NCBI GenBank assembly: GCA_938075675.1
Contig: CALJHE010000014.1
Location: forward strand, 103,721-167,720
Direction of reading: 5' to 3'
Origin: Candidatus Poseidoniaceae archaeon
GTDB lineage: Archaea > Thermoplasmatota > Poseidoniia > Poseidoniales > Poseidoniaceae
DNA: 64,000 bases
The notes under the pieces were generated by a model that ran no database searches, was not told the origin of the DNA, and saw nothing but the letters and a program-made list of their open reading frames with translations. A program made the position numbers and the translations under genes. The number at the start of each line of letters is the position of its first letter. Position 1 is the stretch's first letter. Positions 26,676 through 36,598 of this stretch are shown in pieces.

Positions 26676-27161
26676 TCAAACTTCATCCAACTGACTTCGA
26701 GAAAAGCCGCCCATGCGCAAAACTTCATTGAAGTCTACTTCCTCAACAGGTTGTACTGAAAGCCGTTGGCCTTTGCGAACAAGAAGCATGTTTTCACAAG
26801 ATGGATTGTTACGAACGTCCTCAAGCGGAACAATATTCGGTAATTCTACAACTGCTTCAATATCAACCATCATCCAGCGCGGATTCTCTGGTGTGGCTTT
26901 CGGATCAAAATACTTTGAACTCGAGTCTTGAGCAGTATGGTCAGGGTAGCCCTCTTTACAGACTCGTGCGATACCAACGATATGAGGTGGTTTGAAATTG
27001 GAATGGTAAAATAAGACATAATCGTCTTTTTTCATGTCATCTCGCATCATGTTCCTCGCTTGATAATTCCGAACACCGTCCCAGTGCGTCGAGCCATCGG
27101 CTATAAGTTGCTCAAACGGATAGACATGAGGTTCAGATTTCATTAACCAATAGTTGACCAT
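26676..27161 (-). CDS. EVE (PUA-like) domain protein
   Basis: A single EVE domain of 161 residues, related to the human thymocyte nuclear protein 1 family; these domains belong to the PUA superfamily and are thought to read modified bases in nucleic acid. Landmarks: NYWLMKSEPHVYPFEQL at the start, THWDGVRNYQARNMMRDDMKKDDYVLFYHSN with the aromatic cage residues, and WMMVDIEAV. A frame extension upstream to 27236 would overlap the RND exporter gene. The ATG at 27161 gives the normal family N-terminus. Its role in this operon is not evident. Confidence 0.9.
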   Translation of the reverse strand: MVNYWLMKSEPHVYPFEQLIADGSTHWDGVRNYQARNMMRDDMKKDDYVLFYHSNFKPPHIVGIARVCKEGYPDHTAQDSSSKYFDPKATPENPRWMMVDIEAVVELPNIVPLEDVRNNPSCENMLLVRKGQRLSVQPVEEVDFNEVLRMGGFSRSQLDEV

Positions 27162-27198
27162 GACAATGCCAAGTGGTGGAGACTCTTTGTATTGTTGT

Positions 27199-30100
27199 TC
27201 ACCAAGCATCGATGACTTCGTCGACAAGTGCTGCATCGAGTACGTCTACATCGAGAACTTTGGCTTGACCAAGACCCAGGCGTTTCGCCATTGAGGTTCG
27301 TCCACCAACAGCGCCCAAACCTGCCTTTTCGAGAGTGACAAAAATAGCAGGTAGTAAAATCAGTGCGCTGGCAGCCGCAACCCAAAGCAGAATGAGGATT
27401 ACGGTGATAAACGGACGTATAGCTTCGATAGGAATACCATACGCCGTTACCATTCCAAGACTCGTCACCACCGCAGCCTCAAGCAGAGACATTCCCGTAC
27501 CGATTGCAGCTGTGCGAATCGCTTCGATACCCCCACCCAACTCTCGTATACGGTTCGATATGTGAATTGAAAAGTCGACACCCACACCAACAAGAATCGA
27601 ACCAATCATAACGGTCACAAGAGAAAGATCTACGCCCATTCGCCACATGACCAGCCATTGAAGAGCAACGGTTGCTATAACTGGAGAAGTCGTCCAGATT
27701 GAGTATTTGATGTCTTTGAAAACGATGGCCAGAGTGATAAGAGTGAGAATAACTGCGAATCCGAGAGAAGTCCATTGGGAGCCGACAATCAACTTGTTGA
27801 CTTCGATTGTAGTCGGAGCAACACCAGTGAGTTCGGTGGCATAATTGCCCGGTTCAGTCCCGCTGAACGTCTTGGTGTGTTCGTTGATTGTTTCAACATT
27901 GGAAGATGTATCTGCAACTGGGAGGTAAGGCATGTCAACCAAAATCAAACTTCGATCAAAATCCTCACTTATGAAAATTTCACGCGTTTCATCCGTTATT
28001 GACGAATAAAATACGTTCAGCAGGAAAACCTCACTCTGCCGTGAAGCAGGCAACCCGTATGCATCCGGTGTAGTGAGTAAATCCCAAAACGATGCGTCCT
28101 GTGTCACTGAACGATCCAGTAGAATACTTGCTGTATCCTTCACATCTTGTGTCAAGAACGGCAGAGATTGTACAAATTCACTGCAGCCTACACATTCCAC
28201 CGTAGGAGCAATACCAGAGGATTTCATCAAGAAAACGATGGATACAGCGGTTGTATCATCCACTTCATTCATCAAACCCTCTAATGTGTCAATTTGACGT
28301 AAATTTTCAGCGGGGTCTTGTTGAGAAACTTCGATTGAAGTGTCGCCTGTCAAGTTCGCCTGAACGAGAACCATTCCAAGTTGGCCCGAATTAAATTCCC
28401 TGCTGAAGTTGACCATCGATTGCACCGATGGTTCGTCGTATGGTGCCATTTTCAACATGTCAATGTTCTCATTGACATTGGCTTGGCCGTAAGTTGCAGA
28501 TACCAGAATCAGCAAGAGGAATACGCCAATGACTGCACGGTTGTACTTGACAGGCACCTCGACTAGCAACTCGAATGGTTTGAGTGGGGGATGTTTAGGT
28601 TTGCGTAAATCAAGAAGCAGTGTCAAATTCGGAACCATGAACATGGTAAGAATGTACACGACAACAATACCACCAGAAAGGGCGATACCGACGGTTTGAA
28701 TCGGAGCCATCGGAGTGAATACGAGCGATACGAAACCAATAATAGTCGTCACAGCAGATAAGAACACGGCTTTTCCAGTTGATGAAAGTGCACCTCGCAT
28801 CTTTTCAGCTTTCGTACCGTCTTCTTCGGCATAGCGATTGGTGATGTGTAGGCCATACGATACCCCGAGTGCCAGTAAAATCGGACCGACAATAATCACC
28901 GTCATCGTCACTTCATAATTTGACCACCCAATAATTCCAAGCGTCCAAAATACTGCACATAACGTAGGAAGACCTGCGATTGTGACCACCTTGAGTCCTT
29001 GGATAGGACGGAACCCAGTTATGCCAGTTTGCAAAATATCACAGTGGAATACGAAGAGTCCAAGTGCGACCCATACGACGGCGAGTGGGAAAATATCCCA
29101 GAACATGTCGAAGGTTCGTTCTGTAACTGCGTTCGTAATAGGGACTGGACCGGTGAGTGTCATCGTCATGTCCAGAATTTTGAGTTCACCTCGTTCGTAT
29201 CGTTCCTTTTGATCTGCACTCATTACGCCAGTGTTCCAAACGCACATACCTTCTGCAGAGTCAGGACTTCCGTCAGTATTGAACAAGCACGGGCGCTCGA
29301 GTGAAGAGATTCGAGTGATGTTTTCATTTGTGCTTCGGATGACTTCCTTGGAAGAGATTTCATCCGATACTGCTACTGCCATGATTGCGCGGTCTAGAAT
29401 ATCGTCAGGACCACCATCTTTACCGCCGGAGATATCCCTTGCGAGTTTGTCGAGGCCCGGTGTTGCGTCACCTTTGTCATCATACATCTCACCTATCACA
29501 AGGTTAATTGTGGTCTGAGAAGGAATTTCATAGCCACCACCAAATTGCTCATCTGTAAGGGCGAGAGCATCGTTAAGTTCGGAAGCAGCATTCGCAGACA
29601 GGCAATCATCTTGGCCCAATCCACATCCAAGTTGACCAAGTTCAGTGATGAACGCTTCTCGAATACGAGGTGCACTTGAGTTTACTTCCTTCAACACTGT
29701 GGAAAGTGACAAAATGTAAATGACAGTATCGTTTTCAGCAACACCGTTAACTGTGCATTCAAATGCTGAAATGCATGGATTCAACTGATTCTCGATATAA
29801 CTTATTTCTTGAAGAATACGTTGATCGGTAATGTTACGGCTCGGATCCCCGAGCTCGATGTAGACCACCATCACGTTTGTCGTCCAATCTTCTTCGACCA
29901 ACTTCAGTAATTCGCCTACTTTGCTCCCGTCTGGGAGATAGACCTCAAGGTCGCCATTGACATTTAAATCAGTTTCATTTGGGTCATCATCGAATTGAGT
30001 AAGGTATCGGTCATAGAAGCCAGAATGGCTTACGAAAAAAAGTGTCATTAGCAAAAACAGGACGACTGTTGCGAGTGGAAAGCGAGTGATTGCACCAATT

Positions 30101-30306
30101 GCCCCGTGCTTTTGCCACTCTCGCTTGAGGCGCACAGGGGCATCAAGAACAGCATCAATGGCCTCTTTTGTGTTGAATTCTTTAACACGTGCAGTGAGGT
30201 CGACTGCGCCAGATTGAAGTCGCTTGGAACCAATGGCTCTCATCTCCTTCATACGGGAACTCGCACCTGACTCTGCAGGGTTTTTCGGCGGCTGCTCTTG
30301 CGACAC
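27199..30306 (-). CDS. RND superfamily (MMPL/patched-like) exporter
   Basis: Membrane exporter with the pseudo-symmetric RND layout: TM1 near the N-terminus, a large extracellular loop, a block of five helices, then the same again. The two TM4-type motifs are LALGVSYGLHITNRYAEEDG and LVGVGVDFSIHISNRIREL, each carrying the polar residues of the proton relay. The extracellular loops contain cysteine pairs (ECTV, CGLGQDDC, ECVGCSEF). Among archaeal relatives these MMPL-like proteins are proposed to move lipids or hydrophobic compounds; the substrate is unknown here. The start is uncertain: a GTG at 30306 has GAGGGGT just upstream (1035 residues), while an ATG at 30252 is the alternative. It heads the minus-strand operon and is divergent from valS. 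Confidence 0.88.
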   Translation of the reverse strand: MSQEQPPKNPAESGASSRMKEMRAIGSKRLQSGAVDLTARVKEFNTKEAIDAVLDAPVRLKREWQKHGAIGAITRFPLATVVLFLLMTLFFVSHSGFYDRYLTQFDDDPNETDLNVNGDLEVYLPDGSKVGELLKLVEEDWTTNVMVVYIELGDPSRNITDQRILQEISYIENQLNPCISAFECTVNGVAENDTVIYILSLSTVLKEVNSSAPRIREAFITELGQLGCGLGQDDCLSANAASELNDALALTDEQFGGGYEIPSQTTINLVIGEMYDDKGDATPGLDKLARDISGGKDGGPDDILDRAIMAVAVSDEISSKEVIRSTNENITRISSLERPCLFNTDGSPDSAEGMCVWNTGVMSADQKERYERGELKILDMTMTLTGPVPITNAVTERTFDMFWDIFPLAVVWVALGLFVFHCDILQTGITGFRPIQGLKVVTIAGLPTLCAVFWTLGIIGWSNYEVTMTVIIVGPILLALGVSYGLHITNRYAEEDGTKAEKMRGALSSTGKAVFLSAVTTIIGFVSLVFTPMAPIQTVGIALSGGIVVVYILTMFMVPNLTLLLDLRKPKHPPLKPFELLVEVPVKYNRAVIGVFLLLILVSATYGQANVNENIDMLKMAPYDEPSVQSMVNFSREFNSGQLGMVLVQANLTGDTSIEVSQQDPAENLRQIDTLEGLMNEVDDTTAVSIVFLMKSSGIAPTVECVGCSEFVQSLPFLTQDVKDTASILLDRSVTQDASFWDLLTTPDAYGLPASRQSEVFLLNVFYSSITDETREIFISEDFDRSLILVDMPYLPVADTSSNVETINEHTKTFSGTEPGNYATELTGVAPTTIEVNKLIVGSQWTSLGFAVILTLITLAIVFKDIKYSIWTTSPVIATVALQWLVMWRMGVDLSLVTVMIGSILVGVGVDFSIHISNRIRELGGGIEAIRTAAIGTGMSLLEAAVVTSLGMVTAYGIPIEAIRPFITVILILLWVAAASALILLPAIFVTLEKAGLGAVGGRTSMAKRLGLGQAKVLDVDVLDAALVDEVIDAW

Positions 30307-30483
30307 TTCGACCCCTCTAACACAAGGTGAGTTGCGGGGCTTCAAATGTTTACCGATGAAATGTGCTGATTGCTCGCAAATTGAGGTAGTTCGCTTCCAA
30401 CTCCATGCGTTGGTTTCAAAGGTGAATCGTCGCACCGCTGTTTGGACCCGCATCGTTCATGTGTGCGGGGCCAGGTGAGGCAC

Positions 30484-32976
30484 ATGCCATCCCCAGTACT
30501 CAACGATAAGCGATGGTCAATCGACCTAGAAAAAAGAATTCAAGAGGCCCACACTGTCGATCAGCAAGTCTATGCACGAAGGTACGCCTTCAAGCCAGAC
30601 AGCGGTAAGGAACTTTTTGTGATCGATACGCCACCCCCATACCCATCAGGGACATGGCACATCGGAGCTGTTGCTCAATATTCGATGATCGATGTGATTG
30701 CTCGCTCCCAACGTTTGCTTGGTAAGGAAGTCTTTTTCCCGTGGGGCGTGGATAGAAACGGAATTAATATTGAATTCACCGTTGAGAAAAATACCAAACG
30801 TAAGATGAAGACCTACGACCGTGCTGAATTCATTGACATGTGTCGAGAGACCATTGAAACATTCACTCAAGCCATGAGAAAGACTGCCAAACGTGTAGGT
30901 CTTTCCTGCGACTACGAGCGTGAATACCTGACAGACTCACCAGAGTACAGAACTGTAACACAATCCATTTTCATTGAATTGTTCAAGAACGGAGCGATTA
31001 TTGAAGATCTTCGCCCGAATATCTACGATCCTGTCGAAGGAACAACGATTGCTGATGCAGAAGTGGAGCGACTCTCACGTAAAACTCGTCTAGTCGACAT
31101 CAAGTGGACATGCGATGATGGCACTGAAATAGTGATCTCAACTACGCGTCCAGAATTGATTTGCGCTTGTGGCGTTGTTGCGGTTCACCCCGAGGACGAA
31201 CGTTACACTCACCTTGTGGGCAAAACAATTCAACTCCCTATGCCCGTAGATGGCCGTTCAACGTCCGTACAAATTATGACCCATAGTTCAGTCAAATCCG
31301 ATTTTGGCTCCGGCGTATTGATGGTTTGTTCCTTTGGTGACCAAAATGACGTTGCTGTATTCCGAGAACTTGGCCTCACTCCATTCCAAGCTATTGACTT
31401 GGACGGAAAGTTGACTGACATTGCAGGCCCATTTGCTGGAATGAAAGTAATCGATGCACGAAATGCTGCCATTGACTATCTTGAAGAACAAGGAAAACTC
31501 GTGAATGTCGTTGAGCGAGAACAAGAGATTCCAGTCTCTGAACGCGGGAAAAACCCTGTTGAAATCATTCTCCTCAAAGAGTGGTATGTCCGACAAACCC
31601 ATGCACAAGACCGCATTCGTGAACACTTGGAAGATATTGAATTCCACCCACCTCGAAACAAGCAGTTTCTCTTAGATTGGATGGACAACATCAGTATCGA
31701 CTGGCCTATATCACGCCGGCGTTGGTATCACACCGAGATTCCAATTTGGTACAGCGAAAATGGTGAGAAAATCATTGTCCCACCAAGTGGGACTTATGTC
31801 CAACCATGGCGTGAAGGGCCACCAAAAGAGAGTCAAGTTCTCGATCGCACAACACGAGAACTTCTTGGGACATTTGCTGACATGGAAAGTGAACTCGGAA
31901 AACTTGTTGGTGAAGAAAAAGTGTTCGACACTTGGATGGATTCGTCAAACTCGAACTTGTTCGTGAGTGGCTATCTTAACCACCCTGAAGTGTTTGAAAG
32001 GGCATTCCCTACTGCATTGAGGCCACAGGGCAAGGAAATTGTTCGGACATGGCTTTACTACACGCTCCTCAAATCCAACTTGTTACTTGACAAACCTGGA
32101 TTCAAACATGTTTGGATTGATGGACTTGGAATGGATCCTTGGGGTCGCAAAATGAGTAAATCTCTCGGCAATGGTATCGATGCTGATTCCGTACTCGAAT
32201 GTGGGGCAGGCGGCCGAACTGGCTCATGGAAAGTGAAAGGACCTGACAAGACAGTAAGCCTTCGTGCCAACAAGATTGGCAGTGAATGTTTCCGTCTCTG
32301 GAAAGCATGTGATGCTCAAGTCGGTGATGATTTCCACATCAACCCCGAAGAAATTGAAAAGAAATACTTTGGCGTCCTTACCAAGTTGTTTAACGTCGCC
32401 CGCTTTGCGTCACAATTTGAAATACCTGAAGACCTCGATACGAACCCTGGAAACCTCGCGGTAGAAGACCAATGGATTTTAGCGGAGTTTGATTCGACAA
32501 TGAACACGGTTCGACAATCGTGGGAAAAACTCGATATTTACACAGCAACTCAAGCTTTGAAGACGTTTGGAACCGGCGTCTTACCTAGCCACTACCTTGA
32601 GATGGTGAAATCAAGATTGTACGATGATGATAAGTCTGCAGCCTGGACATTGCACCGAATCGTTCGTGACTTCATGTCAGCATTCACACCAGTGTGTCCT
32701 TTTTTCACACACCACATTTCGGAGACATTGTACAACCGCTCTGCGGTCGATATCGATTCATTTCCGGAAACTGCTGATGCATCGGTTGCACTTGGAACAG
32801 AAGAGGGAGATCATCTCCGCAACCTCTCAAATCTACTCCAGACATTCAATGGTGACACATGGAGCACAAAGAAAGAGCAGGGTATCTCACTGAACCAACC
32901 GATTTCAGGTCTTGTGATACCAGAAGAACTCTCAAAATTCACAGCGATTCTTACACGCATGCACCATTTGGAGTGA
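30484..32976 (+). CDS. valS: Valyl-tRNA synthetase
   Basis: Charges tRNA-Val. 830 residues. The class I signature is HIGA at residues 59-62 in PPPYPSGTWHIG, and KMSKS is at 556-560 within MDPWGRKMSKSLGNG. Between them are the CP1 editing domain (STTRPELICACGVVAVHPED) and ISIDWPISRRRWYHTEIPIWY. DTWMDSSNSNLFV is the form seen in archaeal ValRS. There is no long C-terminal coiled coil, as expected for the archaeal type. The ATG at 30484 has AGGTGAGG just upstream. The stop directly abuts that of convergent dinB with no base between. Confidence 0.95.
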   Translation: MPSPVLNDKRWSIDLEKRIQEAHTVDQQVYARRYAFKPDSGKELFVIDTPPPYPSGTWHIGAVAQYSMIDVIARSQRLLGKEVFFPWGVDRNGINIEFTVEKNTKRKMKTYDRAEFIDMCRETIETFTQAMRKTAKRVGLSCDYEREYLTDSPEYRTVTQSIFIELFKNGAIIEDLRPNIYDPVEGTTIADAEVERLSRKTRLVDIKWTCDDGTEIVISTTRPELICACGVVAVHPEDERYTHLVGKTIQLPMPVDGRSTSVQIMTHSSVKSDFGSGVLMVCSFGDQNDVAVFRELGLTPFQAIDLDGKLTDIAGPFAGMKVIDARNAAIDYLEEQGKLVNVVEREQEIPVSERGKNPVEIILLKEWYVRQTHAQDRIREHLEDIEFHPPRNKQFLLDWMDNISIDWPISRRRWYHTEIPIWYSENGEKIIVPPSGTYVQPWREGPPKESQVLDRTTRELLGTFADMESELGKLVGEEKVFDTWMDSSNSNLFVSGYLNHPEVFERAFPTALRPQGKEIVRTWLYYTLLKSNLLLDKPGFKHVWIDGLGMDPWGRKMSKSLGNGIDADSVLECGAGGRTGSWKVKGPDKTVSLRANKIGSECFRLWKACDAQVGDDFHINPEEIEKKYFGVLTKLFNVARFASQFEIPEDLDTNPGNLAVEDQWILAEFDSTMNTVRQSWEKLDIYTATQALKTFGTGVLPSHYLEMVKSRLYDDDKSAAWTLHRIVRDFMSAFTPVCPFFTHHISETLYNRSAVDIDSFPETADASVALGTEEGDHLRNLSNLLQTFNGDTWSTKKEQGISLNQPISGLVIPEELSKFTAILTRMHHLE

Positions 32977-34107
32977 TTATTCCTCCTCCCATTTGAGGAT
33001 GGCTTGACGGGTCGGTGGCATATCGAGTTGCCCGAGTCGGAAACCAACCAAACGCAAGCCCCTGTTGTGCTGCACATTTGTCGCAAAAAGGTTCTCTGCC
33101 AGACGCAAGAACACCTCAGGTTCATCCATCGCCACTGGGATTGAACGTCCGTGAGTGTGTGTCTCAAAACCAGTGTAACGTATCTTGACTTCCGCCAAAC
33201 GTCCCGACACACCCATTTCACGAGAACGAGCCAATACACCTTGAGTGAGTGCGCGCAGAACATCAAGCACTGCTTCATGATCGGTTTGATCAGAAGAAAA
33301 AGTACGCTCCTTCCCGACTGATTTCCTACTGCGCAATGGACTCACTTCGGAACTGGTCGTGCCATCAACGACACGCGTGAGCCAAGATGCAAAGCGTTCA
33401 CCGGCCATTCTCCCCAGAGCAAGTTCACCGTACACATAGGCTTCATCGACGGTAACCAATCCCCACTCTGCTAACTGAGTCGCTCTTTTCGGTCCAATGC
33501 CGGGTACTTCTCGCAGTGAACGTCCTTCAAAAAAATCACCAATTTCGTCTGGAAGTATTCGAAAAATGCCCTTGGGTTTGTTGACCTCACTGGACATTTT
33601 CGCTAAAATCCTTGTCGGAGCGATGCCAAAAGAAGCCGTCAGACCAACTTTCTCTTCAATGGAGTTTTGAAGTGTTCGGCAGAGGGCAAAGGCGGCATCC
33701 CAGTCACCATCAACGGCTTTGGTCACGTCCAAATAAGCTTCATCAATGCTGGCCTTCTCAAAGAATTCTGCAGGTTCCTGCAAAATCGCCATCACGCGTC
33801 GTGATGCACGGCTGTACAAACCTCGGCTTCCACGGATATAGTGTCCTGGTCCAAAGGGGTGACCCGGACATCGACGCCAAGCCTCGCTAATAGGCATAGC
33901 AGAATGAATACCAAAAGCTCGTGCCGCATAATTACATGTTGACACAATCCCTCGACCACGGCCTGCTTGGGGGTCGGAACCAATAATCAGAGGCTTATCA
34001 GGGTCAAGTGAATGATGCAGTATCTCTACAGCAGCAAAAAAAGCATCGAGATCACAGTGAACCAATATCCTCTCACGAGGCTCAGTGACCGTATCACTCG
34101 TCGGCAT
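32977..34107 (-). CDS. dinB: DNA polymerase IV (Y-family, DinB)
   Basis: Error-prone translesion polymerase. 376 residues starting at the ATG 34107, preceded by AGGGGAGC; a longer frame up to 34299 has no family match. The palm shows HCDLDAFFAAVE with metal ligand D19 and later SIDEAYLDVT with the paired Asp-Glu. VSTCNYAARAFGIHSAMP is the nucleotide-binding segment. The helix-hairpin-helix is VPGIGPKRATQLAEWG, and the little-finger domain follows. No C-terminal PCNA-interacting peptide is obvious; the protein ends LKWEEE. The 260 bases between this gene and the next minus-strand gene (34108-34367) show no RNA or repeat that I can recognise. Confidence 0.94.
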   Translation of the reverse strand: MPTSDTVTEPRERILVHCDLDAFFAAVEILHHSLDPDKPLIIGSDPQAGRGRGIVSTCNYAARAFGIHSAMPISEAWRRCPGHPFGPGHYIRGSRGLYSRASRRVMAILQEPAEFFEKASIDEAYLDVTKAVDGDWDAAFALCRTLQNSIEEKVGLTASFGIAPTRILAKMSSEVNKPKGIFRILPDEIGDFFEGRSLREVPGIGPKRATQLAEWGLVTVDEAYVYGELALGRMAGERFASWLTRVVDGTTSSEVSPLRSRKSVGKERTFSSDQTDHEAVLDVLRALTQGVLARSREMGVSGRLAEVKIRYTGFETHTHGRSIPVAMDEPEVFLRLAENLFATNVQHNRGLRLVGFRLGQLDMPPTRQAILKWEEE

Positions 34108-34367
34108 CTGCTCCCCTGGCACACCCTGAGAACGTTGCCCACAGTGCTTGAAGTTGATGTATTCCTCGCAGAACAATACCTCGAGAGTAGGGCTTAAGAA
34201 GACTAATTTTTCTTTTGGACGGAATTCGACTGGAAGTTCTTCAAGCGGTTGTGTGAAGGGATTTCTGGACCGTTGATGTTGTCGGTATGAGAGACGCATG
34301 CAGTGGATTTAGCGCGTAAGGACATCGAAGTTTCACATGACCCACACGCCTCTAGGGGGTGAAAGTA

Positions 34368-35354
34368 TTACTTGAGTAAATGTGAATTGACGGTCGTGTC
34401 TGCGAGCTTTCCATTCAGCACATCCATGACTGCCAATCCAATATCCTTGCCAACACGTGCTTGGGCTTCGAGCGTGGCTGCACCAATGTGAGGTGTTCCG
34501 TGGAAGTTTGGATGTTGAATCAATTCATTCCCCTTCGAAACGGGTTCCTGTTCGAAGACATCGAGAGCAGCAGAGGAAATTTGTCCTGATTTCAAAGATG
34601 CGAGTAATGCCGTCTCGTCGATAATCCCTCCACGAGCACAATTGACAATATGGTTGCCACAGGGGATCCCATCGCGTGACTTCCCCGGCATCAAAGCCAT
34701 ACGCTCTGCATTCACGAGGTGATGAGTTTCATCGGTGAAGTTGCAGTGAATCGAAATGTGAGTGCAATTCTGAAACAATGTGTCGACGCTCTTGTGCAAG
34801 GTGGTGTTTTGGGCCTTAGCAACCTTGGAAGGCAGGTAAGGGTCGTACGTGTGTACCTCCATCCCAAGCATTTGGGCCACTGAACCTACGCCTTGGGCAA
34901 TTCGCCCAAAGCCAATCAAACCCAAATCTTTTCCAAAGAGTTCTGTACCCTTCATGGCTTTCTTCTCCCACTTATGTTGACGCATGCTCCTGTCGGCACG
35001 CGGAATGTGTCGCAGAGAAGAGAGCAGGTGTCCAATGGTAAGTTCAATCACAGACTGGGTTGAAGCCCGAGGTGCGTTGACCACGGGAATGTTCAATTCA
35101 GCAGCAGCGACAATATCGATGTTATCAACACCAACGCCTGCACGCCCAATGACTTTCAAACGTGAGCCTGATTGAACGAGCACTTCCCGAGGCAGTTTCG
35201 TAGCACTACGCACAATAATTGCATCAAAATCCTTGAGTGCACCCGTTCGTAGATCCTCCTGCTCGATGAACTGAAGGACAACTTCATGGCCGGACTTCTC
35301 AAGCAGTGCCACTGCATCTTGAGCCATACCGTCGGTCACTGCAATTCTTGCCAT
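34368..35354 (-). CDS. serA: D-isomer 2-hydroxyacid dehydrogenase, SerA-like without ACT domain
   Basis: NAD-dependent dehydrogenase, most like 3-phosphoglycerate dehydrogenase, first step of serine synthesis. 328 residues. Order: catalytic N-lobe (DAIIVRSATKLPREVL, VIGRAGVGVDNIDI), Rossmann motif LGLIGFGRIAQGVGS with D at the end of the next strand, HCNFTDETHHLVN, IVNCARGGIIDETAL with the substrate arginine, and the catalytic histidine in GTPHIGAAT. It stops after NSHLLK, so the C-terminal regulatory domains of long PGDHs are missing, as in short archaeal and some bacterial forms. The start at 35354 fits the family; an ATG at 35381 is possible. It would feed serine to SHMT. A different hydroxyacid substrate is not excluded. 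Confidence 0.85.
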   Translation of the reverse strand: MARIAVTDGMAQDAVALLEKSGHEVVLQFIEQEDLRTGALKDFDAIIVRSATKLPREVLVQSGSRLKVIGRAGVGVDNIDIVAAAELNIPVVNAPRASTQSVIELTIGHLLSSLRHIPRADRSMRQHKWEKKAMKGTELFGKDLGLIGFGRIAQGVGSVAQMLGMEVHTYDPYLPSKVAKAQNTTLHKSVDTLFQNCTHISIHCNFTDETHHLVNAERMALMPGKSRDGIPCGNHIVNCARGGIIDETALLASLKSGQISSAALDVFEQEPVSKGNELIQHPNFHGTPHIGAATLEAQARVGKDIGLAVMDVLNGKLADTTVNSHLLK

Positions 35355-35443
35355 AGTCGTGGTAATCTGAGTAAGGGACATCAATCTATGCCTCGGACAA
35401 CATCCGAACCCTATGATTGAAGCACTCGTAGCGTTTGGCCGAA

Positions 35444-36598
35444 ATGAGTACGATGGCAACCATTGACACCAACGAACTAATTTGGGCGGCTGGGCTGCTG
35501 TCCATCCCCCTGTTGATGGCACTGCCAATGCGAATCGGTTGGCGGTTCTTCATCGGTGTTGGGCATGAAGCATCGCAGTACAGAAACACAGTACTGCAGA
35601 TTATTGATGCGGGGCGACAAGTCGCTCCGTTTCGGGCAACGCTTGATGACATAGCTCGAAGCCTCCACATTCGCCCCAACCACCAACGTTTGATAGAAGC
35701 AGATTTGTTCCACCCACTCACAGTTTCACACTTTTTACTGCTCCCAGCGATACTCATTTTCCCATTGGCAGCCATAATGGCGTTGCCAGTCATTCTCATC
35801 GGACTCCCAGTGTTACTGGTCATTGAATATGTATTCATACGAAAAGAAGTACTCGTCAAAGGCCTCAAAGCAATCGAACGGATGATGCATTGGCAAATTA
35901 TCCACATTCCTAAACCACACAGAGGATTATCTGAAGACAAGGCCAAAATGAACGAGTTTTCTCAACACGTCATTCACTTCAATCACGTTCCGCAGGGAGC
36001 ATTCCTCGGATTGTTCGCATGGTTGATTGTCCATTGGACATTCAATATTGGTTCGTGGGGCATCGAAATCTTGTTTTCGTCGCTCCTGTACATCGTTTTG
36101 CTGGGAGCGCTTGGAGTGCTCAATGCCGCTTTTGAATCCGACCTCGTCTTTGTCGACCCATCCAAGGGCCGACTCGTACCTGTAGACCAGTGGCTCGAAA
36201 GTATTCTCAAGCCCTTGGTGGGTATCGGTCTTCTGTTCCTCATCGGTCGAAACTTACTGGACGAAGCAAGAGACGGAAATGCAGTACTCTTCGCAGTCAC
36301 GGTACTCGGACTCCTGTATGGGGCAGCCGTTGTTGGAATCGCTTTCCGATGGGGGTACTCAATTTGGCGCGGATCTCGTGTACGAGATGAATTCGGAAAC
36401 CAAGTCATTCAAACACTCAACCCACTGTCGTACGACTTGACCCGTTCAAAAGGTCGAATCGAATTCCATGTACGAATGGTGATGAAAGAACGGTTAAGTG
36501 GATTGAGCGATGCACCAATTGAACAACTGAGTTTTGCAGACCTGCAGGAACTGCCATCCAGTGAACATCGAGGGAAAATTCCAGAAAACCCTCTATGA
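35444..36598 (+). CDS. Multi-pass membrane protein of unknown function
   Basis: Not recognised. 384 residues with about six or seven membrane helices: LIWAAGLLSIPLLMALP near the N-terminus, a long hydrophobic pair around residues 100-130, a cluster at 185-225, and two helices at 250-300. A soluble loop of some 60 residues (VGHEASQYRNTVLQIIDAGRQ...) follows the first helix. The C-terminal 70 residues are soluble and charged. The gene is divergent from the serA-like gene. Its last 6 bases overlap the end of the convergent subtilisin gene, with the two stop codons lying back to back. Confidence 0.75.
   Translation: MSTMATIDTNELIWAAGLLSIPLLMALPMRIGWRFFIGVGHEASQYRNTVLQIIDAGRQVAPFRATLDDIARSLHIRPNHQRLIEADLFHPLTVSHFLLLPAILIFPLAAIMALPVILIGLPVLLVIEYVFIRKEVLVKGLKAIERMMHWQIIHIPKPHRGLSEDKAKMNEFSQHVIHFNHVPQGAFLGLFAWLIVHWTFNIGSWGIEILFSSLLYIVLLGALGVLNAAFESDLVFVDPSKGRLVPVDQWLESILKPLVGIGLLFLIGRNLLDEARDGNAVLFAVTVLGLLYGAAVVGIAFRWGYSIWRGSRVRDEFGNQVIQTLNPLSYDLTRSKGRIEFHVRMVMKERLSGLSDAPIEQLSFADLQELPSSEHRGKIPENPL

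Noticed and set aside
34108..34299. 64-codon N-terminal extension of DinB
   Set aside because: No match to Y-family polymerases, and a good ribosome-binding site lies before the internal ATG at 34107.
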